A DNA stretch of 64,000 nucleotides from Salinibacterium sp. SWN167 (GCF_015864665.1 NZ_JADYWU010000001.1:124001-188000); one strand, 5' to 3'; counted from the first letter of the stretch, positions 49,589 through 58,663 are shown. Notes: a model not told the origin generated them from the letters alone. Translations and numbers: made by a program.

Positions 49589-51469
49589 ATGATGCCGCTA
49601 GAGCACGTCAACTCCAGCGCTGACGTTCTGGAATTAGCTTCCGGGCTGCTCAACCCGCGTCGAGACCGCCCGTGGGCGGTCGTATCGATTCCTGTAGCCG
49701 GCGCCTCTCCGCTGGTCGACGTCGATCAGCTGGCTACCGAGGTCGGGGATGTCTGCGGTATTTTCATCATCGCGACCGGCACTCTCACTCGCGAACTCGA
49801 TGAGCTCCTCCCCGACCGCTGCCAGGTCTACGGTGGAGCTGCCCGCGTGTATCCAACAGGGGCCACGTGGCACAAAGCTCCCGAAGAGTCGCCGCTGCGA
49901 ATCGTTCACAACCCGCGCGATACTGCAGACGTCACCGACAAATTAGTCGCGGATGCGCTCGGCATGGCCCACTCTGCGGGGCTTTTCGTCAAGGCTGCGC
50001 CGAGTTCCATTCCGGTCAGTGGCCACGTGCGTACTCTTCTCGCTGGCGGAAAACGTGCCCTCGTACAGCTGGACTCCGGCGGGTTCGCCACCATCGTTCA
50101 CGAGCTCACTTTTCCGCAGATTCCCCTTGAGTGGGTCATCCGCGAGGACCAACGCGTCACTGGCTTGTATGACCCCGAAACCAAGCGACTCGCCCTCGAT
50201 GTAGTCCGCGTCGACCCCAAGGAACTCCTCGAGCACTACCCCGACGGCACCGTCACTTTGGCATTCGTCGTTTCGGTTGAGCGGCAGACGGGCATTCTCG
50301 CTGTTCACCCTTCGCTTCCCATCACTGTCACGCGCGCACAAGTGTCAACGAATCCGTTGGACCGTGTCGACTTGCTCCTGGCCCCCGGCGATGTGGTGCG
50401 CGTGCGGGTGGTTCGGGATGCTCGGGGTCGCACTGCGGTTCGCCTTAGCGACGTGGATGACGACGAAGAGATTTGCACACCTCTTGCGCTTATCCCTGGG
50501 GGTGAGCCCTGGCTCGTCGAGGATCGACACAAGCCTGAAGTTATCCCTAACAAAGCCATGCCTCCGGAAAGCGACGACGAAACTCTTCCCGGTGATCCGA
50601 CAGGCGACACCCTGCCCTCAGCCCCGCCCCGCCGCCCCGCACCGCGGCCGGCACCGGGCATCCACCTGATTAGAACGGCGGTCGACAGCAATCCGCTGCC
50701 GGAACGTGATTCGTTGACCGACGCCGAGCCCCTCAGCGAGCCCGCTAGCGAGCTCGACGACTCGCCCGCACCGCCCGCTCCTCGCCACAAGTCGTCTGCT
50801 CTTCTCACCACCCAATTAGCGCTTCAGCAGGAGCGCGAGCGCTCCAAGCGGCTAGAAGAGCAACTCCAAGAAATTGGTTCAGCGAGCGCCCTTGAACAAG
50901 CGTCAATCCTTCGGTTTGAACTTCGAGAGTTGCATGCCGAGAACGTGCGGCAGCAGGAGCAACTGGTGAGGCTGAAAGCTGACCAACAAACGCAGCGTGC
51001 ACTGCTGCGTCGGGCACGACAAACTGTGTCTGAACCGCGCCAGGAGCAACGACGAGAACGTTTTGACACCGTTGACGAGTGGGTTCGCCACGAGATCTAC
51101 CTTGCTTGGATCGAAAGAATGGACGCAAACGATCGGGCCAACTGGCCGCTCCCGACAAAGTATTCGGTCGGCGAGCAGTTTTCGCCGTCATTTGAACTGC
51201 ACGATAGCTCTTCTCGCGATAAGACACTCAAAGCGGTCGTCGACGTGCTCACTGGCCGAGCGCGTGAACTCCCCGCCCGCGCGCTGCACCCGTTGCGAAG
51301 CGGCGACGGTGCGACCGCCGGCGACGTAGTTCGCTCTGACGGAGCTCGCTGCATGCGCGTTCATATCGAAAAGAATGTTGCATCAGCGCGACGTCTCCAC
51401 TTTTGGCAATGTGACGACGGAGGCATCGAGCTGAGCCGAGTCGTGGTGCACGACGACATGGAACCGTGA
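49589..51469 (+). CDS. Large multidomain protein of unknown function with S1/OB-like repeats and coiled coil
   Basis: A 626-aa protein I do not recognise. Residues 1-110 form an alpha/beta domain ending in 'VYGGAARVYPTG'. Next come two OB/S1-like stretches: 'VSGHVRTLLAGGKRALVQL' with 'IREDQRVTGLYD', and 'LLAPGDVVRVRVVRDARGR' with 'TAVRLSDVD'. A Pro-rich acidic linker (about 310-400) leads to a coiled coil ('LALQQERERSKRLEEQLQEI' onward, about 410-490). The end is a compact domain finishing 'LHFWQCDDGGIELSRVVVHDD', which faintly recalls RelE-like toxin folds. The ATG at 49589 follows GGGAAGG; a GTG at 49583 and an ATG at 49592 are alternatives. RNA binding is a reasonable guess from the OB folds only. 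Confidence 0.72.
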   Translation: MMPLEHVNSSADVLELASGLLNPRRDRPWAVVSIPVAGASPLVDVDQLATEVGDVCGIFIIATGTLTRELDELLPDRCQVYGGAARVYPTGATWHKAPEESPLRIVHNPRDTADVTDKLVADALGMAHSAGLFVKAAPSSIPVSGHVRTLLAGGKRALVQLDSGGFATIVHELTFPQIPLEWVIREDQRVTGLYDPETKRLALDVVRVDPKELLEHYPDGTVTLAFVVSVERQTGILAVHPSLPITVTRAQVSTNPLDRVDLLLAPGDVVRVRVVRDARGRTAVRLSDVDDDEEICTPLALIPGGEPWLVEDRHKPEVIPNKAMPPESDDETLPGDPTGDTLPSAPPRRPAPRPAPGIHLIRTAVDSNPLPERDSLTDAEPLSEPASELDDSPAPPAPRHKSSALLTTQLALQQERERSKRLEEQLQEIGSASALEQASILRFELRELHAENVRQQEQLVRLKADQQTQRALLRRARQTVSEPRQEQRRERFDTVDEWVRHEIYLAWIERMDANDRANWPLPTKYSVGEQFSPSFELHDSSSRDKTLKAVVDVLTGRARELPARALHPLRSGDGATAGDVVRSDGARCMRVHIEKNVASARRLHFWQCDDGGIELSRVVVHDDMEP

Positions 51470-51503
51470 CCCCACCTAGCGAAGCTGCACTGGACCCGCG
51501 CCG

Positions 51504-52439
51504 CTAGTGCGAGCGGTGATCCTGAATCGTCATGCGCGCACCAAACGCCGGCTTGCGAAACCCGGATGCCGTGATGAGTCGCACAACCCGCTGACGGTGG
51601 CCGCGCCAGGGCTCGAGCAGTTCGAGCATCCGCTCATCGTCGACGGGTTCCCCAATGAGGGCCCAACCGACGACCGCGGCAAGGTGGTAATCGCCGACGC
51701 TGGGGCTATCGGGGTCGGCGTGGGAGCGCTGCGCGGTTTCGGCGGCCGTCCACACTCCAACGCCCACGACTGATCGCAGCGCGGCCTCAATGCGCGGCCC
51801 GCCGCGGCCCCAGTCGGCCGTGCGCTCGAGGGATGCCGCCACTTGCGTCGCGCGCATCACCGTCGCCGAACGCTGCGGCCCGACCCCGGCGCGGTGCCAC
51901 TCCCACGACGGAATCCGCGCCCACTCCTGCGGCGACGGCACGACCCGCATCCCGGCCGGAGCCGGCCCGGGGGCTGGTGAACCGAACTTGGTGACGAGGA
52001 TGCGCCACCCCCGCTTTGCTTCGATACCCGTGACCTTCTGCTCCAGAATCGCCATCACGAGTGCTTCGAACACGAGCTTGGTGCGAGTGAGCCGCAGGCC
52101 GGGGTTCTGCCGCTGGGCCTCAGCCGCGAAAGGAAGCGCCGATATATCGAAGTCGCTCCAGTCGTCGCCCTCCCCCAGCAACTCGGGAACGCTGTCGATC
52201 GCCCACTCGGCTCCGGCGCCCCACGCGGTGCACTCCACATGCGACTGGTGCTGCACGAGAAGCAAGGTGGCGGGGCCAGCAGGCGTGAGCATCGTGCGCC
52301 AGGTGCCCGCGGCATCCACCTGCATGGTCGGATCACCGGCACCACGCTTGAGCGGCTGCAGCGTCGCGCGCACATCGACGGGCCGCCCGGGCGCGAAACG
52401 CAGGCGCACAGGCTCGGCGGCAGCGAGCGCGTCAGTCAT
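51504..52439 (-). CDS. DNA-3-methyladenine glycosylase family protein (AlkA-like HhH-GPD)
   Basis: A 311-aa base-excision repair glycosylase of the HhH-GPD superfamily. The helix-hairpin-helix and catalytic region reads 'LRSVVGVGVWTAAETAQRSHAD', followed by 'SVGDYHLA', where D250 is the expected catalytic Asp. The N-terminal AlkA-like beta domain is partly visible. The frame is open further upstream across unrelated sequence. The ATG at 52439 begins the conserved region and is used. It stands between the unknown 626-aa gene and two divergent membrane-protein genes. The damage spectrum cannot be predicted. Confidence 0.87.
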   Translation of the reverse strand: MTDALAAAEPVRLRFAPGRPVDVRATLQPLKRGAGDPTMQVDAAGTWRTMLTPAGPATLLLVQHQSHVECTAWGAGAEWAIDSVPELLGEGDDWSDFDISALPFAAEAQRQNPGLRLTRTKLVFEALVMAILEQKVTGIEAKRGWRILVTKFGSPAPGPAPAGMRVVPSPQEWARIPSWEWHRAGVGPQRSATVMRATQVAASLERTADWGRGGPRIEAALRSVVGVGVWTAAETAQRSHADPDSPSVGDYHLAAVVGWALIGEPVDDERMLELLEPWRGHRQRVVRLITASGFRKPAFGARMTIQDHRSH

Positions 52440-52481
52440 GAGCCCTAGATTACGCGCCACCCCTGACGTAGAGTTTGTCTC

Positions 52482-52850
52482 ATGATGTGGTTGGTTATTG
52501 CGGCGGTGATCGGATTGATCACGGGGGTGCTGTCGTGCGAAGCACGCACTCCGACCTACAAACCGCTTCCCAACGTCGTCATTCTCATGGTGGGCATGGG
52601 CGCGGTAATCGTCATCATCGCAACAACAGGAGGCCACGGGATGATGGGCTATGCCTTTCTCGGCGGCCTGATCATTACCCAATTTGCTTACGCCCCGCGG
52701 ATCTGGCTACGGGCCTTCCCCGAATCCGGCTTCACCTACTGGCAGCTGGTTGCGCGCCAATTCAGCAACCCCCGCGACCTGCGCAAGGAGTACACGGCGA
52801 TGCTCGACGACCGCGAACTCTCAGAAGGCCAGAACCCCGCCGCTGACTAA
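52482..52850 (+). CDS. Small membrane protein, 122 aa
   Basis: An uncharacterised protein with two to three hydrophobic segments ('MWLVIAAVIGLITGVLSC', 'NVVILMVGMGAVIVIIATTGG', 'MGYAFLGGLIITQF') and a charged C-terminus that should lie in the cytoplasm. It is 9 bases upstream of another small membrane-protein gene on the same strand and probably forms an operon with it. No family or function is recognised. Confidence 0.72.
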   Translation: MMWLVIAAVIGLITGVLSCEARTPTYKPLPNVVILMVGMGAVIVIIATTGGHGMMGYAFLGGLIITQFAYAPRIWLRAFPESGFTYWQLVARQFSNPRDLRKEYTAMLDDRELSEGQNPAAD

Positions 52851-52859
52851 ACTGCGTCC

Positions 52860-53315
52860 ATGCTTCTCTTCATCGGCGCGATCGTCGGCGGCCTTCTTAT
52901 TGGGGCCGTCTATGCCAGGGTGCACGTGCCTACCCCTCGGCCGCTCCTCCGTGCGGGTGCGATCCTTCTTGGCTTCGCCGGCGCGATGGCCGTGCTGCTT
53001 CTGCAGCCCGACGTCGCCCCGCTGCAGCACGCCTTGAACACCCTCATCGCCTACGCCCTCAGCTTCGTGCTGGCGTCAACACTGGTGCGCGGTACGCTCT
53101 GGCACCGCCTCCTCCCCGACTCCGGTCGCACGCTCGCTCAGACCATAGGCCGTGTCTTCCTCCGCCCCGACGACGTGTACGACGAGTGGATGCTCTTCCT
53201 CCAGTCAGAGCTCGCCGCCGCCGAAGCCGACGAAGCCGACACGACTGTAGACGCGCCCGCGGCATCCAGCCCCAGCGCCGCCGGCAAGTGCAACTCCCCC
53301 AGCCAACAGCCGTAA
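52860..53315 (+). CDS. Small membrane protein, 151 aa
   Basis: An uncharacterised protein with three hydrophobic stretches ('LLFIGAIVGGLLIGAVYA', 'LLRAGAILLGFAGAMAVLLL', 'LIAYALSFVLASTLV'), then a soluble tail ending in an Ala/Asp-rich, probably disordered, segment. It lies 9 bases after the previous membrane-protein gene and 9 bases before trhO, so all three could be co-transcribed. No function is suggested. Confidence 0.72.
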   Translation: MLLFIGAIVGGLLIGAVYARVHVPTPRPLLRAGAILLGFAGAMAVLLLQPDVAPLQHALNTLIAYALSFVLASTLVRGTLWHRLLPDSGRTLAQTIGRVFLRPDDVYDEWMLFLQSELAAAEADEADTTVDAPAASSPSAAGKCNSPSQQP

Positions 53316-53324
53316 ACTTGCCCC

Positions 53325-54212
53325 GTGGCTGTTCCTAAGATCCTTCTCTTCTACGTGTTCACGCCGCTGGCCGATCCGGAGGCTGTGCGGCTGTGGCAGC
53401 GCGACCTGTGCGAGTTCCTCGGGCTCGGCGGTCGCATCATCCTCTCCAAAGACGGCATGAATGGCACCGTTGGCGGCGAGCTCAAAGACATCAAGCGTTA
53501 CGTGCGCAAGACGCGCGAGTACCCGGCGTTCAAGAACATCGACTTCAAGTGGAGCGAGGGTCAGGGCAACGACTTCCCGAAGCTCAGCGTGAAGGTGCGC
53601 GACGAGATCGTGAGCTTCGGCGCCCCCGGTGAGTTGAAGGTCGACGAGAACGGTGTGATTGGCGGCGGCACGAAGCTCAGCCCCGAAGAGCTCCACGAGC
53701 TCGTGGCTCGCAAAGAGGTCACCTTCTTCGACGGCCGCAATCCCATCGAGGCCGCGATCGGCAAATTCACCGATGCGATAGTTCCGGATGTCGCCACCAC
53801 TCGTGACTTCGTCGCCGAACTCGACAGCGGCAAGTACGACCATCTCAAGAACACTCCCGTTGTCACGTACTGCACGGGCGGCATCCGCTGTGAAGTTCTC
53901 TCCTCCCTCATGCGCAGCCGAGGCTTCGGCGAGGTCTACCAACTCGAGGGCGGTATCGTTCGCTACGGCGAGAAGTACGGCGACTCCGGCCTCTGGAACG
54001 GTTCGCTCTACGTCTTCGACAAGCGCATGGCCATTGACTTCACTGCAGACACCAAAGCAATCGGCGCCTGCTACCAGTGCGGTGCGGCAACCAAACGGGT
54101 TGAGAATTGCCACAACAAGGCCTGCCGTGAGCAGTTCGTGGTGTGCGATGAGCACGCAGACTCCGTGGCGTGTGCCGCGCATCCGATCGGCGAAGCAGCA
54201 ATCAGCCGCTAA
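53325..54212 (+). CDS. trhO: tRNA uridine(34) hydroxylase, TrhO
   Basis: An oxygen-dependent enzyme (formerly a rhodanese-like YceA protein) that hydroxylates uridine 34 of certain tRNAs to give 5-hydroxyuridine. The 295-aa protein has an N-terminal ferredoxin-like domain ('[18 protein letters not shown]'), a rhodanese domain with the catalytic C183 in '[10 protein letters not shown]', and a C-terminal cysteine cluster ('[19 protein letters not shown]') that probably binds zinc. The start is GTG at 53325, just after the membrane-protein gene. Its length and motif order are standard. Confidence 0.93.
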   Translation: MAVPKILLFYVFTPLADPEAVRLWQRDLCEFLGLGGRIILSKDGMNGTVGGELKDIKRYVRKTREYPAFKNIDFKWSEGQGNDFPKLSVKVRDEIVSFGAPGELKVDENGVIGGGTKLSPEELHELVARKEVTFFDGRNPIEAAIGKFTDAIVPDVATTRDFVAELDSGKYDHLKNTPVVTYCTGGIRCEVLSSLMRSRGFGEVYQLEGGIVRYGEKYGDSGLWNGSLYVFDKRMAIDFTADTKAIGACYQCGAATKRVENCHNKACREQFVVCDEHADSVACAAHPIGEAAISR

Positions 54213-54277
54213 AGTTATGCGGCGCTGCGAACCAGATCGTGGCTCGCTAGCGCACAAAAATGCGCCATGATGGGTTC

Positions 54278-55303
54278 ATGAAGATCGGAATCCTGACCAG
54301 CGGTGGCGATTGCCCCGGGTTGAACGCAGTTATTCGCGGCATCGTGCTCAAGGGCACGCAGGTCTACGACAAAGAGTTCGTCGGCTTCCGCGACGGTTGG
54401 CGTGGAGTCGTTGAAGGCGACGCCATGCCCCTCACTCGCAAAGACATTCAGGGCATCTCCAAGCAGGGTGGCACCATTCTGGGCACCTCGCGCACGAACC
54501 CCTTCGAGGGCACCGACGGCGCCGACACTGTGCGCGAAAACATGGAACGCCTCGGCGTTGACTCCCTCATCGCCATCGGCGGCGAAGGCACCCTTGCTGC
54601 TGCCAAGCGGTTGACGGATGCCGGCATCAAGATCGTCGGAGTCCCCAAAACGGTAGACAACGATCTTTCGGCCACCGACTACACGTTCGGCTTCGACACT
54701 GCCACGCAGATCGCGACCGACGCCATGGACCGCCTGCGCACCACCGGTGACTCGCACGGCCGCTGCATGGTCGCCGAGGTCATGGGCCGCCACGTCGGCT
54801 GGATCGCCCTCCACTCGGGAATGGCTGCCGGCGCTCACGCGATTCTCATCCCCGAACAGAAGACGAGCATGGCGCAGATCGTGGAGTGGGTAAATTCTGC
54901 TCGCGACCGCGGCCGCGCCCCTCTCGTTGTTGTGGCCGAAGGCTTCACGCTCGACACCATGGACGACGCCCACTCCGAGCGCGGCCTGGACGCCTTCGGT
55001 CGCCCCCGCCTCGGCGGCATCGGCGACCAGCTCGCGCCCGAGATCGAAGCCCTCACCGGCCTCGAGACGCGCTCAACCACTCTGGGTCACATTCAGCGCG
55101 GTGGAACGCCCAGCGCCTACGACCGCGTTCTCGCCACTCGCTACGGCCTCGCCGCAGTTGACGCGGTCATCCACGGCCGTTGGGGTCGCATGGTCTCCCT
55201 GCGGGGAACCGAGATCACCAACGTGGCGTTCGAGGATGCCCTCGGCAAGCTCAACACGGTGCCACAGTCACGCTACGACGAAGCTGCGATTCTCTTCGGC
55301 TAA
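54278..55303 (+). CDS. pfkA: ATP-dependent 6-phosphofructokinase, PfkA type (actinobacterial group)
   Basis: Phosphorylates fructose 6-phosphate, committing carbon to glycolysis. The 341-aa enzyme starts 'MKIGILTSGGDCPGLNAVIRG'. It has G104 in 'GGEGT', which predicts ATP rather than pyrophosphate as phosphoryl donor, with K124 in 'VPKTVDND', as in the Streptomyces ATP enzyme. Other conserved parts are 'EVMGRHVGWIA' and 'TLGHIQRGGTPSAYDR'. The ATG at 54278 starts the conserved region; an upstream ATG would add six residues. A second, PfkB-type enzyme is encoded at 5987 beside an aldolase, so the organism carries two unrelated phosphofructokinases. Confidence 0.95.
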   Translation: MKIGILTSGGDCPGLNAVIRGIVLKGTQVYDKEFVGFRDGWRGVVEGDAMPLTRKDIQGISKQGGTILGTSRTNPFEGTDGADTVRENMERLGVDSLIAIGGEGTLAAAKRLTDAGIKIVGVPKTVDNDLSATDYTFGFDTATQIATDAMDRLRTTGDSHGRCMVAEVMGRHVGWIALHSGMAAGAHAILIPEQKTSMAQIVEWVNSARDRGRAPLVVVAEGFTLDTMDDAHSERGLDAFGRPRLGGIGDQLAPEIEALTGLETRSTTLGHIQRGGTPSAYDRVLATRYGLAAVDAVIHGRWGRMVSLRGTEITNVAFEDALGKLNTVPQSRYDEAAILFG

Positions 55304-55349
55304 CACCAGCACTGAACCAAAACCCAGCCTGCGGTTCTAGGCTGACGGT

Positions 55350-56339
55350 ATGTGGCGTGGAATCGAAGTAACCAAGAACGAGTCTGACCGACAAGCTCCG
55401 GCGCACGTGGAGCTCTCTGAGCAACTGGATGACAGCATCCTGATGCCCGGAGACGTGACGATCGATGTCGAGTTCTCCAGCCTCAACTACAAAGACGGCA
55501 TCGCCCTCACCGGCAGACCTGGCATCGTTCGCGCCCCGCGCCTGATCGCCGGAATTGACCTCGTCGGCGTTGTCGCCGAGTCGACGGATGACCGCTTTAG
55601 TGCTGGTCAGCGTGTGTTGGTGAACGGCTGCGGTCTCAGTGAAACCCATCATGGTGGTTACGCGGAACGGGCACGTGTTCCGGGCGATTGGGTTGTTCCA
55701 GTGCCCGCCGGCATCAGCAATCATCAGGCCGCCGCCATCGGCACGGCCGGTTTCACCGCGATGCTCTCCGTGCTCGCCATCGAGCGCGGCGGGGTCTCCG
55801 GCGAGGTTCTCGTCACCGGTGCTGCCGGCGGAGTAGGGTCTGTGGCCATCGCCCTGCTCAATAAGCTCGGGTACAGCGTGACGGCATCCACTGGTCGCGA
55901 AAGCGAACACGACTACTTGCGCGCCCTAGGTGCCACCACCATCATTGACCGCGCCGAACTCAGCACCGAACCCAAAGCCCTCATGAAGCAGCGCTGGGCA
56001 GGCGCGATCGACGCCGTCGGTGGCACGACTCTGGCCTCGGCGATCGCCGCGACCGAGTACGGCGGCACCGTGACGGCGTGCGGCAACGCCCAATCGAGCG
56101 ACCTGCACACGAGCGTGATGCCCTTCATTTTGCGCGGAGTCAGCCTCGTCGGCATCAATTCGGTCTTCACCCCGCGAGCACACCGCCTCGAAGCGTGGGA
56201 GCGTTTGGAGCGCGATCTCGACCTCAGCCTGCTCGAGAGCACGACTTCCACGATCGGGCTCAGCAGCGCTATTGCTGCTGGCGAGGACATCATCGCGGGT
56301 CGCATCCGCGGTCGAACTGTCGTTGACGTGCACGGCTAA
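55350..56339 (+). CDS. acuI: Acrylyl-CoA reductase / YhdH-type quinone oxidoreductase
   Basis: A 329-aa medium-chain dehydrogenase/reductase of the YhdH/AcuI group, which reduces acrylyl-CoA with NADPH. The markers are 'FSSLNYKDGIALTG', 'IAGIDLVGVV', 'VTGAAGGVGSVAI' (cofactor-binding) and 'STGRESEHDYLRALGATTIIDR', all typical of the group. Zinc ligands are absent as expected. No neighbouring gene explains its role, so it may serve detoxification or general enone reduction. The start ATG is at the beginning of the conserved region. Confidence 0.9.
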   Translation: MWRGIEVTKNESDRQAPAHVELSEQLDDSILMPGDVTIDVEFSSLNYKDGIALTGRPGIVRAPRLIAGIDLVGVVAESTDDRFSAGQRVLVNGCGLSETHHGGYAERARVPGDWVVPVPAGISNHQAAAIGTAGFTAMLSVLAIERGGVSGEVLVTGAAGGVGSVAIALLNKLGYSVTASTGRESEHDYLRALGATTIIDRAELSTEPKALMKQRWAGAIDAVGGTTLASAIAATEYGGTVTACGNAQSSDLHTSVMPFILRGVSLVGINSVFTPRAHRLEAWERLERDLDLSLLESTTSTIGLSSAIAAGEDIIAGRIRGRTVVDVHG

Positions 56340-56367
56340 GCATTCCGGCTGTGCCACACTTTTGAGC

Positions 56368-56775
56368 ATGAACACTGCTTTAGCCATCCTCGGATCAGCT
56401 TTTATCTTTCTCGCCGCCCTCGTGCACCTCATGATTTTCTTCATGGAGAGCGTGCTCTTTCACACGCCTCGCGTTCAGCAGATCTTCGGCGTGCGCCCCC
56501 AGGATGCGGATGCCGTGAAGCCGTGGGCCTATAACCAGGGCTTCTACAACGTGTTCCTCGCTCTCGGCGCCGGAACGGGTCTCGTGCTCATGGGCACCAC
56601 CAACCTGTGGCCGGCCGGCATCGCGCTCGCCATGTTTGGAGCGCTCAGCATGCTTCTCGCGGCCGTGGTTTTGATTACGTCGCAGCCGAAGCTGATGGCT
56701 CGCCCCGCGATCATCCAGGGAACGCCGCCGCTACTCGGAATCATCTTCCTCGTCCTGGCCCTCAACGTCGGCTAA
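56368..56775 (+). CDS. DUF1304 membrane protein
   Basis: A 135-aa four-helix membrane protein of the DUF1304 family. The landmark sequences are 'ALVHLMIFFMESVLF', then 'WAYNQGFYNVFLALGAGTG' and 'IIQGTPPLLGIIFLVLAL'. Family members have no assigned function. The open frame extends upstream into the acuI gene, but the ATG at 56368 begins the family pattern and has GAG-type purines before it. It lies downstream of acuI and convergent with hemD. Confidence 0.87.
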   Translation: MNTALAILGSAFIFLAALVHLMIFFMESVLFHTPRVQQIFGVRPQDADAVKPWAYNQGFYNVFLALGAGTGLVLMGTTNLWPAGIALAMFGALSMLLAAVVLITSQPKLMARPAIIQGTPPLLGIIFLVLALNVG

Positions 56776-56827
56776 GACGCCACGAACCGGCGGCAACCGC
56801 CACACCCGCGCTAACGTCGGCCTTCGC

Positions 56828-56857
56828 CCGCTGGCGGGCTGCACCACCCGCTAGCGG
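56828..56857. terminator. Bidirectional hairpin between DUF1304 gene and hemD
   Basis: CCGCTGGCGGG pairs with CCCGCTAGCGG (56847-56857) with one mismatch. The second arm overlaps the hemD stop codon. It could end both convergent transcripts, although no clear U-run is present. Confidence 0.5.
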
Positions 56858-57603
56858 CGCAGGTACTCGACAAGCGTCTCGACGAGAGATTCGCTCGAGC
56901 GATCTTCGGCGATCACGTGCACGGTGAGACCAGCTGCACGCGCGTCGAACGCCGTGCGCGGACCAATGCACGCCACGATGGTGTCTTCGGGCAGCGGCGC
57001 GAGCTGCTCGGCCACTTGCCGCGCGACCGAACCAGAACTGATCAGCACGGCTGCGATACGACCGGATGCGACATCCTCGCGCACCTTGTCAGCGACAGGC
57101 ACCCCAACGGTGCTATATGCCGAAACGCTCAATACCTCGTGACCGAGCGCACCGAGCCCATCGACAAGAGTCGTATCGGCAAGGTTCGATTGCGGTGCCA
57201 AAACCCGGAGGCCTGGAGTCGTGTCGGGCCACTCTTTAACGAGCCCACGACCGGAGTTATCAAACTCGGGAACGAAATCGACCCGGTGTCCAGCGAGCGC
57301 CAGCGCGCTGGCGGTGGTTTCGCCGACGGCAGCGATCTTGGTGTTGTCGGGGATTTTGACGCCACTTGCTATCAACACATCAATGGTGGTCGCGCTGGTC
57401 ACAGCGATCCAGTCGAACTGCCCATCATTGAGTTCATGAAAGGCGTTGGCGAGCGCGGCGACATTCTCTGAGGGCGCGAAATTGATGAGGGGCGCAATCA
57501 CGGGAATGCCCGCGTGACCCCTCAAAAGTGCTGCGACGCTGTCGCCCCAATTGCCTCCGCGCGGGACGAGCACGCGCAAACCATCGAGTGCTTTTCTTGC
57601 CAT
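56851..57603 (-). CDS. hemD: Uroporphyrinogen-III synthase
   Basis: Closes and inverts ring D of hydroxymethylbilane to give uroporphyrinogen III. The 250-aa two-lobed protein shows the usual weakly conserved signs: 'LRVLVPRGGNWGDSVAALL', 'FDWIAVTSATTIDVL', 'IAAVGETTASAL', 'VLAPQSNLADTTLVDGL', and 'AAVLISSGSVARQVAEQL' with the 'IVACIGPRTAFDARAAGL' end. The sequence family diverges fast, but these positions and the nearby haem genes make the assignment firm. It is separated from hemC-hemB-hemL by three small envelope-type genes, unlike the order hemC-hemD in many bacteria. Confidence 0.9.
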   Translation of the reverse strand: MARKALDGLRVLVPRGGNWGDSVAALLRGHAGIPVIAPLINFAPSENVAALANAFHELNDGQFDWIAVTSATTIDVLIASGVKIPDNTKIAAVGETTASALALAGHRVDFVPEFDNSGRGLVKEWPDTTPGLRVLAPQSNLADTTLVDGLGALGHEVLSVSAYSTVGVPVADKVREDVASGRIAAVLISSGSVARQVAEQLAPLPEDTIVACIGPRTAFDARAAGLTVHVIAEDRSSESLVETLVEYLRR

Positions 57604-57646
57604 GCTCTCTATACTCCCCCTGTTGGGGAGTCAGACGCTAATCGAG

Positions 57647-57874
57647 CTAGTCGTCGTCGCTGAGAATTGCCCATGCAACGACGGCCACTACCGAGACCGC
57701 GGCCGCTGCTGCACCAATAATCCACGGCAACGGGTTGCTCTCGTAGGAGGTGCGTACGTTGGTTGCAACTTCATCTACACGCTTGCCAATGTTGAACTTA
57801 TCTTCGATGGCGTCGAGCGTTTTTTCGAGTTCGGCGCGAGCCTGCTCGATCGTGTTGTTGGTCTCTTCAGACAT
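57647..57874 (-). CDS. DUF3618-like small membrane-anchored protein, 75 aa
   Basis: A short protein with an N-terminal acidic helix ('NNTIEQARAELEKTLDAIEDKF') and one C-terminal membrane segment ('WIIGAAAAAVSVVAVVAWAIL'). This matches the actinobacterial DUF3618 pattern. Members often occur with Holin-X and YtxH-like proteins and are thought to belong to envelope or stress-linked sets. The gene starts within the stop of the Holin-X gene (TAATG), so it is the third gene of a small operon. Confidence 0.83.
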   Translation of the reverse strand: MSEETNNTIEQARAELEKTLDAIEDKFNIGKRVDEVATNVRTSYESNPLPWIIGAAAAAVSVVAVVAWAILSDDD

Positions 57875-58302
57875 TATGACCTCCGCTTTCGGGTGCCTTT
57901 GATGGCACGAACGTCGCTCTTAATACTTTCAATCGTTTCGGTGGGGGCTGGCGGGGTTCCCTTTTTGACGAGCGCGAGGCCCACAAAAACGAGAATCGCC
58001 ACGATCACAAGCAAAATGCCGGCCACGATCAGAGCGGCAGCCCAGGCTGGCACTACTTCCGCAAAGCCGAGCACGGCGGCAGCAATGAGAACCATCAGCG
58101 CAAACAGCGCGAAAAACGCTGCTCCCGCAAACAGGCCAACGCCAATTCCGGCGTTCTTGAGTTTGCCGACCATCTCGCTCTTGAGCGATTCGATCTCTCC
58201 GCGGACGAGATCGCCGAGAAGGCGAGGGACGTCGGCGATTAGTGCAGCGAGTGACCGCTTGGGGTCGCGCTGCGGTTCTGTATTCGGTGATTCACCGTAC
58301 AT
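57874..58302 (-). CDS. Actinobacterial Holin-X family protein (phage holin family), 142 aa
   Basis: A 142-aa protein with an N-terminal helix ('LAALIADVPRLLGDLVRGEIES'), two central membrane helices ('LFAGAAFFALFALMVLIAAAVLGF' and 'WAAALIVAGILLVIVAILVFVG') and a basic C-terminal tail. This fits Holin-X (PF07332). Despite the name, no phage genes are nearby, and this family is normally a chromosomal membrane protein. It is between the YtxH-like gene (7-base gap) and the DUF3618 gene. Confidence 0.86.
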   Translation of the reverse strand: MYGESPNTEPQRDPKRSLAALIADVPRLLGDLVRGEIESLKSEMVGKLKNAGIGVGLFAGAAFFALFALMVLIAAAVLGFAEVVPAWAAALIVAGILLVIVAILVFVGLALVKKGTPPAPTETIESIKSDVRAIKGTRKRRS

Positions 58303-58309
58303 GGCAGCC

Positions 58310-58663
58310 CTACTTCGAGTTGGTGGACTTCGTCGTGGATGCCGCTGACGAAGACTTCTTGGCGGCAGGCTTCTTTTTAGGCGCGCTGCTGGTGGTCGTC
58401 ACTTTTTCTGGCGCCGCCTTGTCGCTCTTGCTTGACGCGACCTGCTTGACAACCTTCTTGGCGCCGTCTGCAAGGAACTCCGCAACATCCGGAGCCTTGT
58501 CTTTCACAAAGTCTTCAGCGTTATGGCGTTGCTGGGTGATGCGGGGATCGTTCCACAGCTTGCCTGCCGTTGCCTTGATCTTTTCGTACTTTTCGCGGCC
58601 AGCGCGGGTTCCGAGCACGTAGCCGATGCCGAGTCCTACTACTAGGAGGATCTTGCCCTTCAT
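58310..58663 (-). CDS. YtxH-like membrane-anchored protein, 117 aa
   Basis: The N-terminus is a short hydrophobic helix with a glycine-rich pattern, 'MKGKILLVVGLGIGYVLGTRAGREKYEKI', typical of YtxH-like proteins. A Lys/Ala/Ser-rich, probably disordered tail ends the protein. The ATG at 58663 is chosen because a GGAG site lies 6 bases upstream; the frame is open further up. It is the first gene of the three-gene group. A stress-related or envelope role is suggested only by analogy. Confidence 0.82.
   Translation of the reverse strand: MKGKILLVVGLGIGYVLGTRAGREKYEKIKATAGKLWNDPRITQQRHNAEDFVKDKAPDVAEFLADGAKKVVKQVASSKSDKAAPEKVTTTSSAPKKKPAAKKSSSAASTTKSTNSK

Noticed and set aside
57874-58302. Prophage remnant suggested by the 'holin' annotation
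   Set aside because: Holin-X proteins are ordinary chromosomal proteins in actinobacteria; no integrase, capsid or lysin genes are nearby.
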